Assembly (NCBI GenBank): GCA_010015655.1
Contig: ML976728.1
Span: 228,134 to 292,133, forward strand
Length of the DNA stretch: 64,000 bases
DNA from: Bimuria novae-zelandiae CBS 107.79
Taxonomy: Eukaryota > Ascomycota > Dothideomycetes > Pleosporales > Didymosphaeriaceae
Direction of reading: 5' to 3'
Part shown: piece after piece, positions 13,475-25,267 of the stretch
Layout of the letters: every line of letters starts with the position of its first letter
How positions within the stretch are numbered: position 1 is the first letter of the stretch
Notes under the pieces: model-generated
Told to the model about the DNA's origin: nothing
The model's input: only the letters and a program-made list of their open reading frames with translations
Database searches by the model: none
Program-made: the position numbers and the translations under genes

Positions 13475-15265
13475 TAGTAAGCTAATTAGTTAAGCGAGCT
13501 AATTACTCTGCCAAGGCCTTTTTAAAATATACTATTAATAATAGTACAACGCGATATCGTAACAACGTAATAAACTACTAAAATTAAAAGAAGCTTAATT
13601 ATAGTTTATGCTTTACGCTATTAAATAAAATATAATACTATTATAATAACGCGCTATAACTATTTATAATATATTTTAAAGTATACTAAGAACACGATGT
13701 GCTAAAACTACCTTTTACGTAACTACGTACCTAACTTAATAAGACTTACTATACGAGAGGAACAGGCAATTATATAGTATATACTTAACCTAGATATATA
13801 AGAATTTCTATCTTAGCTTACTATTATAAAAAATATAGCTAATTCTTTACTAGCTGCACGCTACTTTAAGCTAGTTAATTATAAGTACGACTATAAGAGA
13901 GCCCTCTATAAGAATTCTAAGGTTATATAAGGCTAGTTCTAGCTTGTAGAGAATACTAAAGCTAAGCATAGTATCTTAGATAAGGATACCTATAACTTTA
14001 ATAAGTCTAGCTTTATAATAGGCATGATATTAATAGGAGTAATTATTATAAGCTTTAAGTATTAAGATAAGCTAAAAAGCGTGCAGTAAGGTTACTAAAA
14101 GTAAATAATGGTATTTAGGGTATTAATATAATAGGCTAGGTGATTCTACCCTTCCTTATCTTCTAGGGTAAGCACCACCTCTTTGCCTAGTACTAGGAAA
14201 AGGGTCTACCTTATAATTAGATTATTATAGTCTTTAAGAATAGCTAGATAATAAACAAGCTTAGTCTATAGTAGTTTAAGTACTTTAACGCGTATATAAA
14301 GAGGCGTGTTATTAGTATAGCACGTTCTATTATTATTAATAGTTATAAAAGCTATAACTTATTTAAATTCTAGTAATATTGTAAGGATAATAAGAATATT
14401 ACTTTCTATATACCTCTATATTTACCGCGCCTCCTATAGCTGCTTAATATAGGCTATTTCTTGCCTTTGAAGAAGGTATATAGGCGCTAAACCAAGGATC
14501 TAATACGTAACTAGATTACGTATATTACTAAAATTAAGTTTTTACCTTGCTTTATTACTGCATTTAAGGCTATAATTACTTAAAGTAATATTTAAGGAGG
14601 CTTTTAAGGGGCTAGTTTAGTCCTATTAACTCTATAAGCTATAATATTAAAGCTTAATATTTACCTACGTATGCCTTCACATTATACTATACGCGATAGT
14701 ACGTGGCAGTTATAAATACTTAGTAATACCCTAGAATTAGGGTTATAATTAATGCTAATAAAGTATAAAATTTAATCTTATATAAATAGTTCTCTAACTT
14801 TAATAGCTAAGGTAGTTAAAAAGATTATAAAAGGTACTAAACTAATAGCGTATTTTTTAGTATTAATAACTAAGCGTAATGCTAAGCTTTAAGCTACTAA
14901 TAAGACTACTACGTAATAAAAATTATATAAAAGAAAATAATTATAGTGGAAAAAAGTTTTTATAGCTACTAATAACTAGTAACTAGCTACCTTAAAGGAC
15001 TTTACGATACGTAATAATAAAAAAAGGTAAAGAAAAGGGTGCGCGCTAATAAAAGTAAATTAACCTAGTAGTACTATTAATACTATAGCAAGGCTAGGTA
15101 TAACTTACGTATCTATAAGTAATCTATAAAAGTAAATTCTAAATAGATTAGCCTATTACGATTTTTAATAACTGTTTACAATTGTTCTGTACAATTGTGT
15201 ATAGTCTAGATTTTAATAGGGTCTTAGTAGAGTAATTAGCTTACTTAACTAATCAGCTTGCAATA
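13475..15265 (+). mobile_element. Pogo/Fot-type transposon nested in the outer element
   Basis: About 1.8 kb with imperfect TIRs: left about 13475-13530, right about 15200-15265, sharing the core AAGCTRATTAGTTAAG. The plus strand from about 13690 to 15060 reads as a pogo-type transposase, with the VENTKAKHSILDKDTYNFN block, then an HLLQPLD-like region and the STWQ--TPSNTLEL motif of this superfamily, all riddled with RIP-type stops. It interrupts the minus-strand transposase of the surrounding element exactly between two conserved blocks. Confidence 0.75.
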
Positions 15266-16094
15266 CATGTACGTTACTTTAGGTATAAATATACGCTATA
15301 GCTATTTAATACCTATTATTTTTAATATCTATCTGTTCTTAGAGGTAGTGTAGACCTAGTTAGGTACGTAAGACAAGGAGAACCATGTTATCTATAGGCT
15401 CTAGCCCTTAAAGATAACTGCATAGCGTAGCTTCCGTCTTGTCGCTTATACGCACTTAATTATAGAGACCTACTTACAATTCTCTAGAGACCGAATATAA
15501 GCCTTCTTTTTCTAGTTACTAGAGAGTACTCTGGTGTTGGTACATACCCCTAGAGCAACGCCAGTCTTATCCATATTGTATGTGTTCTCCGCCTGTATGT
15601 TGAATCGCCGTCAAGTCTACTTATAGAGCTCTAGGAACGCGCGTAGCTGCTCTAGTATCGCTGCATTAGCTCTCTAGGCCTCTAGCTTTCTGCTAACTAT
15701 AGAGGCGATACGCGGCTAGTGCTTAATAAAGTAATATAATTAGTACTTACTAATAAGATAATTATTACTATTTATATATAAAATTTAATTAGTTATTTTT
15801 AATACATAAATATATAAGGAAAGATAAGCGCGCGTATCTTATTTAAAAATTTATTTTACTAAAAAGATTTTTTATTAAGAAGGTAATTACTACTAGTGCT
15901 AGTAACTAAGTAAGCTTATTATTATACTACAAAGTTATATTAATAGCGTAGATTATAAGACGCTATACGCCTTTATAGTTATATACTAACTTATATAAAA
16001 ATTTATAATAAAATTATTAATAATAAATTATATAGCATGCTCGTGTGCGTTTATATTAATAAGCGTTATAAAGAGATATCGCGTATTTTATGCA

Positions 16095-16627
16095 TGTTAT
16101 GAGGCTCTCATACCTTGTTCCGATCCGGGTTAGGGCGGTAAGGTATCGTGGTGCTTCACGGATTATTCAGTGGTACAAGTTGATGCGACACTTAGCGCGA
16201 GGCTAGACAATCTAATCTTATAATAAAGTAAGATAACTATTAGTCTGTATAGGAGAACGTACTCGCACAGAAGATATGTGAGTTGACTACAAGGAGGGAA
16301 ACAACATAGGAGAATCGTCACACTATATACTAGTCTGTTTCCTCCCTTGTCCCTGGGTGCTCTGTCGTTCCCCACAGAGCGCAGTCGCTCTGTGGGCCCT
16401 TACAGAGCGTCGGTGTGTCGGCGCTCTGTCCGCCAAGACAGAGCGTTATCACGTGATACGCCCGTTCAGTATGTCGGCGCTCTGTCCGCCAAGACAGAGC
16501 GTCGTCACGTGATACATTGGTCCGGCGTGTTGCCCTACGGCCCTCGTGCCGTGCGACCTGCGTCCCTTCCTGGACACCTCGTCCACCATAGAGATTCATT
16601 CCTGCGCTATCCTTCGGGATCGTAACA
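16095..16627 (-). mobile_element. Solo LTR (Gypsy-like), intact and not RIP-mutated
   Basis: 533 bp beginning TG and ending CA, flanked by a perfect 5-bp duplication ATGCA (16090-16094 and 16628-16632). On the minus strand it ends CATAACA and shares segments with the LTRs at 2893 and 9087 (the GTCGCAT and CCGGATCGGA region), so it is a related but distinct family. No internal region is present, as after recombination between two LTRs. It sits inside the right TIR of the pogo element and lacks RIP-type decay, so it arrived after that element was mutated, or escaped RIP. Confidence 0.9.
16365..16520. repeat. Hairpin-forming tandem repeats inside the solo LTR
   Basis: Two copies of about 60 bp (roughly 16410-16460 and 16470-16520) each hold the inverted repeat CGCTCTGT...ACAGAGCG followed by the palindrome TATCACGTGATA or a close variant. 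Further CTCTGT/ACAGAG pairs precede them. These could be promoter or recombination-prone elements of the LTR. Confidence 0.6.
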
Positions 16628-16696
16628 ATGCAGGTACCACGTTTTAGTGGGGTGATTAGAAATACTAGGTGATTAGGATTCTTATACGCTAGCTTA

Positions 16697-16951
16697 TAGT
16701 AATTACTATTAAGCTTAGTTATCTACCTTAAATAATCCGACGACGTTTTGGCCGCCGTTTTTGGGTGGCCGCGCCGCCGTTTTCTGATGCAGATTTTGCC
16801 GCTAAACCTCCCTATTCCTGCGCCGGGAGGCTCGACCGCACGTGCTCCCCGGATTACCCACTTTAGCTAGCGCATACAGGCCACTGCCTCAACTTCGAGA
16901 AGCTCCCCTGCCGCACGTGCGGTACGCTTTCGCATACACCAGCGCCCAGAT
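16697..16951. other. Short GC-rich spacer between transposons
   Basis: After about 40 bp of AT-rich sequence, composition jumps to GC-rich at about 16739. No coding frame or element end was recognised. Confidence 0.4.
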
Positions 16952-19655
16952 TACCGTAGACTTTTGCAGATAATGGTTTCGCTAGGACGTGCACGCTAAA
17001 CCATATGGAGTATGATCGGCGTGTGTACGTAATTGCCAAGTATCAGATTCTCAGGATGGAATCTCCGTTGTTCGTACACCTTATTCTCTCACAAAAGTAA
17101 CGACAGAACCATCTTGGTTAAATCTTAATATTTTTTGGTGTTTTGTACGTCAATTTGCTCGTCTCGGCGACCTGATTTTTCTAGAATTTAACATTTCCAG
17201 GAGTATACGCGGGGTAGCAACATTTGCCACCCACCTGTTAAAGTCGCTCATTATCATACTGCTCGTCCTCATCACCGCCAGCATGCCCCCTGAACGCAAG
17301 AAACTCGGTCGCCCACGTAAAGACGTCGCTATATACGGTGCTAAAGATGCCAGATCTGGTGTTTCTCGTCAATCATACACCCGAGAAGAGAAGGCAGAGG
17401 TTATTAATTGGATCCGGGATGAAGAGAACTGGGTGTGGGATCCGTACGGTGACCGCATCGCTAGGGTATGGTCAGGCCTGCAGTGGGATGGCGATATACG
17501 CCCCCCTACCGCCCAAGAAGTCATGAGGAAGTTCGATTGGAAGCAGTATAATCAATCCTGCCTATCCCTCTGGTGGTTACAGCGTGATAAAATTATATAT
17601 GAGCAACCTGCACGGAGCCGGAAGCATGTGGTTGCGAAGCGTAAGTGCTGGCCTGTCCTAGAAGCTGCATTATACCAACGCTTCTGCATCGCTAGGCAAG
17701 AAGGACGCCGCATAACAATGGTATGGTTTAAAAGGCAGACGGATGAGCTCTACAGGTTGATCTATGAGTCCCGACGTTCTCAGGTAAGTAACTTTATCCT
17801 TTGTGGAGCAATATTGACGCATGCAGTTCGGGTACAGTGTTGGCTGGTTCATCGCATTTCGGCGGCGCTACTTCATTACATGGCGAGCAATAACAAAACA
17901 GGCGCAACAGCTGCCTGAGGACCTAAAGCCAAAGGCAGAAAGTTTCGTACGCTTCATTAGACGGCAGAATAATTTAATCCGGGATGGTTTATATACTGGG
18001 CTGTCGCGATTTCCCTACATGGCGATACTGAATTTAGATGAGACCCCAGTGCCGTACGAGTATGCCGATAGCCACACATATCATCACCAAGGCGCCAAAA
18101 CAGTACAATACAAAATAACGAGATCAGGGTGGCAAAATCGGCAGGCAACAGTCGTCCTAATCGTCTCAGCGGACGGACAACCCCTACAGGCAATTGTTAT
18201 ATTTCATGGGGTACCCGGCGGCCGTATTCATACACATAAGCGAGAGAGCTGGCGAGGCATCAATGTGCAGGTCTACATCAACGCCAAAGCCTAGAACAAC
18301 GCTAATCTCATGATAAATTGGATAGAGGATCATCTCAAGACCTACATGACTAAACGCAGCATCTTCGAATTACTATTAGTGATAGATTCTGTCAGGTTTC
18401 ACGTCACTGATAAGGTGCGTGATGCGCTCAAGAAGCTGCAGGTTACGCTGGCGATAATACCAGGAGGATGCACTTTAGTACTGCAACCTCTCGACACGCA
18501 TATTAACAAGCCATTTAAACGCTATATGAAACAAGAAACAGAGAGCCTGATAGGTGGGCGAGATCCGGCAGAGCTTGTTCCTAAAACTCTACGATTTATC
18601 ACTGTTCAGGCTACGGAGCGCGCGCTCAAGCAAATACCTGAGGATCTTATCAGGAAATCGTTCATCCAAACAGGCATCTCTATCGCCCCCAACGGCAGCG
18701 AGGATCACCTAGTAAAGCTAAATCAAGGCTTGCAAGTAACATGGGACGGCTAAGAGGACGCGGAGGACCTAATTTTACATGTCAAAACTAAGTTTAATAA
18801 ATTAATTGACCTCACGACGGTCGCGCGCGTTGACGGGGCATATAAATGGGTTCATGAGGACCCATACGCCGCGGCGCCTATTAAAGCTAAAAGCACCACT
18901 AGTAAGTGGCAGGCATACGTTGGATGGAGTATACAACAACTCAAGGAGATTCTCCGCAGCAGAAAGGTGCCTGGGTATAGCGTTTTTACTAAGGAGCAAT
19001 GCCTACAGAGATTGCTCGACGATGACGCTCAGGAGGCTGCATCCAACGATGTAAATCGACGCCAGGTTCTCGCAGAGATCTCAGCGAACAAACCACCAAA
19101 ACCAACGATGATTGCACCAGATGACTGGGAGGCACGTGAGCTAGCCAAGGGCAACGTATTCACATCATCATTTGACTCGCAGTCGTCGGTTGCCCTATAC
19201 GAGAGCTCTACATCGCAGGCCTCCCAGGACTCTACATATGCCACCCAGCGTCAACTTCAACCTCAGCACCAGGAAAACGATATACAGACGCCTTCCCCGC
19301 AGAGATTACAGCCTCAAAAACCACCTCCAATTGAAATCTACATCGATCCTGATGAGGATGCTGAGGGCAGCATTGATGAGGGTGTAGAGACATCGCGCGA
19401 CATCCGCCCCCAAGCGCAGTGCCCTACAAAACCACCACCACATGCTCGTTTTTCATGAAATTCAAGCGCCTATGAGAACTAAGCGTTGCAAAACAGATTA
19501 TTAAAAAAGTTCTAAATAATATAGTGTTGTTGTCGAGATATAGACCCTAGCAATAAATTGAGGATGTTGGAGGTTGCAAGTGGGGATAAAGCGATACCTC
19601 AGATGGTTTAGCGTGCACGTCCTAGCGAAACCATTATCTGCAAAAGTCTACGGTA
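16952..19655 (+). mobile_element. Pogo-superfamily DNA transposon with 53-bp perfect inverted repeats
   Basis: The ends 16952-17004 and 19603-19655 are perfect reverse complements over 53 bp, each including the flanking TA. The insertion is therefore a TA-targeting Tc1/mariner/pogo-class element of about 2.7 kb. It encloses a transposase gene with one intron and two nonsense codons. Composition is close to that of host genes, unlike the elements to its left, so it is young or only lightly hit by RIP. Confidence 0.92.
17283..19458 (+). pseudogene. Pogo-type DDE transposase, two nonsense codons
   Basis: Starts at ATG 17283 with an MPPERKKLGRPRKD basic N-terminus (AT-hook-like GRPRK). An intron at 17784-17826 (GTAAGT...CAG, 43 nt, phase 0) joins the helix-turn-helix part to an S-GWF--F-RR segment. 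The DDE core follows: LDETPVPYEY, then LLVIDSVRFH, then GGCTLVLQPLD. The frame is stopped by TAG at 18292-18294 (a Trp position) and TAA at 18751-18753 (a Gln position), after which it stays open to 19458 with a long polar, Gln/Pro-rich tail. Both stops are single transitions of the RIP type. Read-through of each is needed for the full-length protein, so I call it a pseudogene; trans-complementation by another copy is possible. Confidence 0.85.
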
Positions 19656-22640
19656 CATCCTGCGTTTCAAACATCATGCGCTTTCCCCTCCCTCGCACAG
19701 ACAACCTCATCGCCGTCGCCATGTCCAGCCCCACGCCCAAGTGGCGGATTGCGGCACCCTCGCTGCTAGGAATGCGAGCGCGAGGCACAGCTCTCAGCAC
19801 TACTCGCTATCCTTAACGCTAGTAGTATGCTAACCTAAACTAAGTCTGCCCTACTAGCGGCGTACTTAAAGCGGCTCCCTCGTCCTCTACAAAACAGCTA
19901 ATAGGGACCGCCTCAACTTTCGCTCACACACTAAGCTGGCTTCTCTACCTATCTTCTGCCACGTCCAAGCACTGTGTCTTCTCCCACAACCCTTCCCTCC
20001 GCCGAGCGTTACCCGTACCGACGCAACATGCGACGCCGTCTACCAGTCAACGATTCCCCTAACAAGAGCGAGTATGTTAAGTGCGATATAGATGGCGATC
20101 TTAAGTTAGATATAGATTTAACAGACCGCATTACAAAGGATAATAAGCTACGCAAAGATATAAAGAATAAAATATAGCTCTTTTATAAAAAGGAATATCT
20201 TTCTAAGCACTGTCTTAAATAGCTTAACATATTTAATAAAGGAGAGTATATAAAAAAGGACTATAAAAATAGTAGTACTTATTTACTTAATTATATAAAA
20301 ATTTAGTAAAATTAGTAGGTCGCTTATCTAATATTGCTTTCAGAATATTTATAGCTAATATATTATAGATGCTAGACGTACTTAGGTAAAAATTAATTCT
20401 ATTACTATAAAACTATATCTCTTTATACTTTATATACCTTTTTAAACTAGCTCCTTAGTTGGCGTTAAGGGAGAAATAGCAGAAAATATTAAGGAACTAA
20501 GTTAGCTAGGTTCCTTAAAATATACTAGAAGGTATTCTACCTTATATATAAAAAGGTAACTAGTGCTAAGCTAAATATAAAAATAAACTAAAGCATGCAT
20601 AAGGTTAGCCCTACCTTCTATTTTAGACTTTCCTATAAGACGAGTTTAAGCTTTATATAGGTGCTACGATAGCTAGCGAAAGAGTATAGCTAAAAGAAGA
20701 TTAGCTAAGATAAGGCCTATATATATATTAAAGACCTTACCTAATTTCTAGAAACTAATCTTATAATAACAAAAAAAATACTTATATAGATGCTATTTGT
20801 TGAATGGGCTCTTTCAGCTAGCTGCTTATGGGATGAGCACTTAAGTAGCAAGAGTAAGAGTAGTGTACGGTGTGCACAGCATACGGATGGTAGGGGTGGG
20901 CAATAACATCTGGTTCTTGCTTGTCTTGTTCTTCGTACGGACGAAAAGGAGAATATGTACATGTTCGCGCACGGCTGTTCGCGCACGTGCACGTGCATCC
21001 TTCTCGCGCGATAACTAGTATTCCGACCGTAACGCTGCTGCGTACGGACACTATTAGATATAAGCTTAACATTACTTATAGCTTAGTAGTTTTATAGTAA
21101 ATTATTTAAAAGCTCTTTTAAGTTTCTACTATTAATATGCCTAGGTTGCGCTGCTCCAGGATCTAGAGGATAGGTCTTATTAGGTACTACTAAAGTTAAT
21201 ATTTAAGTTCACGAAGGAATTTTTTAAAATTAAAAATGTATAAACTAGTTCTTTTATTATCTATATATATATATATTAAGAAGGCTAATACTTAAGTATT
21301 GAATATCTTCCCTATTCTTAAAATTATTTATAATAAGACCCTTATCTTTAGCCTTTATATTTTTTTTAAAATACTCTTCTACAATAGAGTGTTTGCTACC
21401 TATAACTTAACCTTACTAAATAAGTTAAGTAAACTCTTTATTCTACTAAGATATAATAAACTACTCTTATGTCTTAATTAAGAACTAGATAATATTTTAT
21501 TATTCTATATAGTTAAAAGGACACTAGATAGTTAGAGAATTTTTAAAGAAGAGCCTCTTTAAGACTATATTATAACTTTAGATTAAAGTTCTAAGAGAAA
21601 TTATAGGTTTTATAAAAGTTACTTAATCCTATTTTCTCCAATATGCTAGAGGCAAAATATTTAACAATAACAGTAATACTAATACGTATAAGCTATAGTA
21701 AATTAAAAACTGATATATATAGGTAACATTAGTAAGGCTATATAAAATCTAATAATAAAATATACTAATATATAAACGTTCTTAAAACACTATCTATTGC
21801 GACGCGTAATAGTAGATACGCAGGCTATTATATAAGGTATCCTGTCTTAAGGTGTATTAATATAAGCTACTTATACTATAAGTTATTTAATTAATGCCTA
21901 AAGGCTAAGATGTCTTATATAAAAGTAATTTACATTAGTAAATAATAATTTTACTATTCACTCTCTACTAGCGCAATAGGAATAACTTAAAAGTTATTTT
22001 AAAAATAAAATAAAATATTTGAAATATAAAGAACTTAATTATAAACTTAATTAAAAATAATAGCGTCTGTAGTGTGCCCTTTTTTAGGAGATGAAGGAAT
22101 GCTAAGAGTATAAGTAGCCTATACATAATATTAAGTAGTAACTTGCTAGTATAAAAGCTAAAGGCATTATAGTAGTAGTAGAGTCTTATAATGCTGTGTT
22201 TCCTATATAAAAGGCATTAGTAAATACTATCCTAACTTAACTAAATACTTATCAAAAAAAAAAGAGGTTAGTTACCGTAACTAGGCTATTTATGCTATTA
22301 TAGATTATTATAAAATTCAAAAAGGTAGAATATACTTTTCTTAATAAAAGTAACATAGCAGTCGTGTTATATTACTTATTAAAAGTAAAGAAGATCTATA
22401 ACTTAAGGCCTATAAAAAAATAGCACTAAAAGTAGCTAAGGTATTAATATATAAGAAAAAGGCTAATAGTATATTTTATTTATTTAAGTAATAAAAACCT
22501 ACCTATAAAAGGCCGCGTTTACTTATTTTTGACTCTTAATAATTTTATAAAGCATTTTTAAAGGAAATACCTCGCGAATATAAATAAAGGAGAATTTATT
22601 AAATATAACCTCTACTAGACTAACTTAGTTAATAAGATAT
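19656..22640. other. Mixed relic sequence, mostly RIP-degraded
   Basis: 19656-20100 has normal composition but only short frames (for example 19974-20177, acidic and lysine-rich, unrecognised). 20180-22640 is AT-rich and stop-dense. A GC-balanced patch at about 20790-21055, rich in GCGCAC and CGTGCACGTGCA, could be an LTR or promoter relic on the minus strand; its partner was not found. Confidence 0.45.
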
Positions 22641-23563
22641 ATTAGCAACGACATGCTTCTAACGTCTATAGTATTATTCTATAGAGCGCTATTCAACCCT
22701 AGACTCCTATATCTTTGGCGATGGACTAGCACGAAGATAGCTAGCAGGCAATCTCTTATACCTATACTACTATATAATTCCGCGTTCCTTACATCTACAA
22801 GTGTTGCCTTTGTTTATGTCCACTTAGCAGCAATCTTACTCTGTCCTCTACTTATAGGGGGATGAAGCTCTGGCACCATAGGGCAAATTACGTTCACACT
22901 AAAATGCACTATATCTATAAGATCTATAAACGACTGTTATCTCTAGTAATTATTAAAATAGCCATGCTAATAGCAAAGTCTTAGCGGAAAGCGTTGCTAG
23001 CGGTGGTGTTACAGCGCTAAGCAAGCACTATTCCGGAATACTAATTAAAGCGCGTTACGTAGCTAAGCAAGTCTATTACTTTTTAGTTAATTAAAGAGCT
23101 CTAAGGTGCTAATAGCGTAGGTTAATTTAGACTTTCTAAAGTAGTGGAATAGAGTTATAAACATCGAGGAGGAGCAGGGCTAGAGTACGAGAAGAAATTA
23201 AGTTTACACAATTACAATATTAAAGATTTTATTAAGAACTAAATATTTAGGCACTTAGTATGCTAGGGAAGAGGAAAATCCCGTAGCTCCCTATCTACTA
23301 ATACTTATAGCTCTATGCCACGAGTGCAAATTCTATGCCAATTCTAACGTAATGTCCCGGCGTGCTCGCCTATTCTAACACTTATCCTAAACCTTATCCT
23401 CACCTGCGCTGCAATAGCGTAGCTATAAGCTAGTCTAAACTATCATAAACTAAGACCATATCCAAGCAGCTCAAACATGCTCCCAAAGGACTAAGATGCA
23501 TAAACCCACGTTTCCTAACCGACACATTCATATGCCTTCTGATTGAATCGAAATGACTTCGTA
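22641..23563. other. Non-coding transition from AT-rich to balanced DNA
   Basis: CpA and TpG gradually return. No coding frame with a recognisable domain; short frames such as 22653-22865 look random. Confidence 0.4.
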
Positions 23564-23630
23564 GCTGCCACCCCCGGGTGCTGCCACTCCTCTGGTGCTG
23601 CCACCCCCCTAGTGCTGCCACTGTTGAGAT
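23564..23630. repeat. 16-17-bp tandem repeats (GCTGCCACYCCYNNGGT)
   Basis: Four units start at 23564, 23580, 23597 and 23614, each beginning GCTGCCAC. A diverged unit recurs near 23779-23797. They lie in non-coding DNA. Confidence 0.7.
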
Positions 23631-23809
23631 AAGTGATTGATTCATTGATTCAGATTATGTTCTAAAAGATGCTGAGAGTGCTAGTCTATATAGCTTCGCT
23701 TCAGGCTAACACACATTGTATGATGTCAGCACCTCAACACCCAATAGATCTTGGCAAGCACCGCGATATTCAACAGCCACCCCCCTGATGCTGCCACCTC
23801 CCAGGTGAC

Positions 23810-24007
23810 AGCCAAGCACAAAATCTACCTCGTGCTGTACCGGCTAGTACCCAATGGATTAGTTTGACGTTATGATGAAGAATACGTGATATGGCGGCCG
23901 GCGGTGAATTGCGGAATATTCTTTGAGGACTAGCCGGTACAGCCAAGCCCAAAATTTACCTCGCGCTGTACCCGCTAGTGACGTTATGATGAAGAACACG
24001 TGATATA
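23810..24007. repeat. Diverged direct repeat with internal inverted arms
   Basis: Two copies (23810-23893 and 23941-24007) share AGCCAAGCNCAAAATYTACCTCG and GACGTTATGATGAAGAAYACGTGATAT-type segments; the second lacks about 17 bp. The arms GTACCGGCTAGT (23838) and ACTAGCCGGTAC (23929) are inverted with respect to each other, so the unit may be a decayed small inverted-repeat element. Confidence 0.6.
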
Positions 24008-24601
24008 CCGACGGCATTGTCGGAGCATAGATACTTGCGCTAGCCGGACATCGACAGCAATCCACAAAACGCAGTCCGCAAGCACTAAGATAGATATTCT
24101 TGCCAGGTCCTATCTGCCAACACGTGTGCAATCAAAGTCACAGTCATGGATGCTACCCAGTGTTTCGAAAAAGCTTTTAACCTCCGAGGAGTTTCGCTAA
24201 GCACATTTTTGGCTTCAATCTCAACTTCTGTGGTTGTTTCGGAGTAGAAGTAGTGCTCTTTCTGATCCTTCAGAGGAAATTTCCCAGCCTGTAGTATGTC
24301 GCGAATAGGTCGTCCACTGACGCAGCTGTCACAAAACTTAGCGCCGGGCTGGCGTCTGCCTCATTAGCACTTATTGTCTCAGTCTCTGCAAGAGTCGCTT
24401 TCTCATTCGCCTGCTTAATTATATCGTCCCTATGCTCTTTTGGGACTAAGTCTATTTCTACGAACTTGCCGTTCCAACATCGATATTTTGCGGCCTACCC
24501 TGTGGAAAGTTGTTGAAGATTTCGGCCATATAAGCCATGCAAGCCATGTAAGCCACTCGCGGATATAGGTTACCTAACTATGTGTCTTACTCGTGCTATT
24601 G

Positions 24602-24712
24602 GACATGTTACTCGACTGTGCCGTCGGCAACATGACTCAATTGTGCCGTCTAACGTGTGACTTCACTGTGCCGTCGGACAAGTGACTTAACTGTGCCGAC
24701 GGACATGTACAA
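24602..24712. repeat. 25-bp tandem repeat, four copies
   Basis: Units are spaced exactly 25 bp (core TGTGCCGWC at 24617, 24642, 24667 and 24692) and vary at several positions. The array lies about 560 bp upstream of the secreted-protein gene. There is no spacer structure, so it is a minisatellite, not a CRISPR array. Confidence 0.8.
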
Positions 24713-25267
24713 TTTCTTTGGCAGCCCGGCAAGTAAAATTACATGCGATCCAATCGAATTATGCTACACCAATCCATTCTGGCACATTCGCAACTCCGTA
24801 TGACCGACCAGATCCCTAGATACTGTCGCTTGATCTTCGCTTCCTCAGTTGTGTGGGAAATTAATATTCTAAAAATCATCACCTTTTTTTCAATCCCCCT
24901 ACAACTGCTTTACGTGCTATCACTCCATGACGGAGCAATCGGAGCTGAGACTATAGTGGTTTCTCTTTGAAATTATGTAGACGATTGTTCAAAGGTTCCG
25001 CCACATGCAGGAACTCCGTATGACCGTCCCGTAAGATGTATGCCGCTTGTGTGCGCAAGCTGCTCATGAAGAGTCCGAAAATAAGATCCTTCACTGGGCT
25101 GCAGGTGATTATATATTTGTTTGTCCCACTATCAGAGCTACGCATCAAGCTCAGTACACTCATTTGATTAGTCCCATCACAGTCGTTACATTCTTGTCCC
25201 TACGTTCGTTTCTTTCAGCTTGCTGCACTATTTTTTACCTCATCTTTCAAAGTCTTTCTACTTCATC

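Larger units (their letters stand above)
12552..16696 (-). mobile_element. Pogo-type transposon (outer level of the nest), RIP-degraded
   Basis: Bounded by TA dinucleotides (12552-12553 and 16695-16696) and long terminal inverted repeats. The left TIR runs to about 12640. The right TIR is its reverse complement but is split by a solo LTR (16060-16094 and 16633-16694). A minus-strand transposase is readable in two pieces: the block with YNMDKTG near 15560-15600, followed by conserved core sequence down to about 15270; then the LPxxTxxxLxPLD-like block near 13300-13420. The gap between the pieces is occupied by a second element (13475-15265). Confidence 0.75.

Noticed and set aside
16330..16625. 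Two overlapping frames of about 90 codons inside the solo LTR
   Set aside because: They arise from the hairpin repeats; no domain, and the element is an LTR with target duplication.
24602..24712. Possible CRISPR-like array
   Set aside because: Direct tandem repeat without spacers, in a eukaryotic genome.
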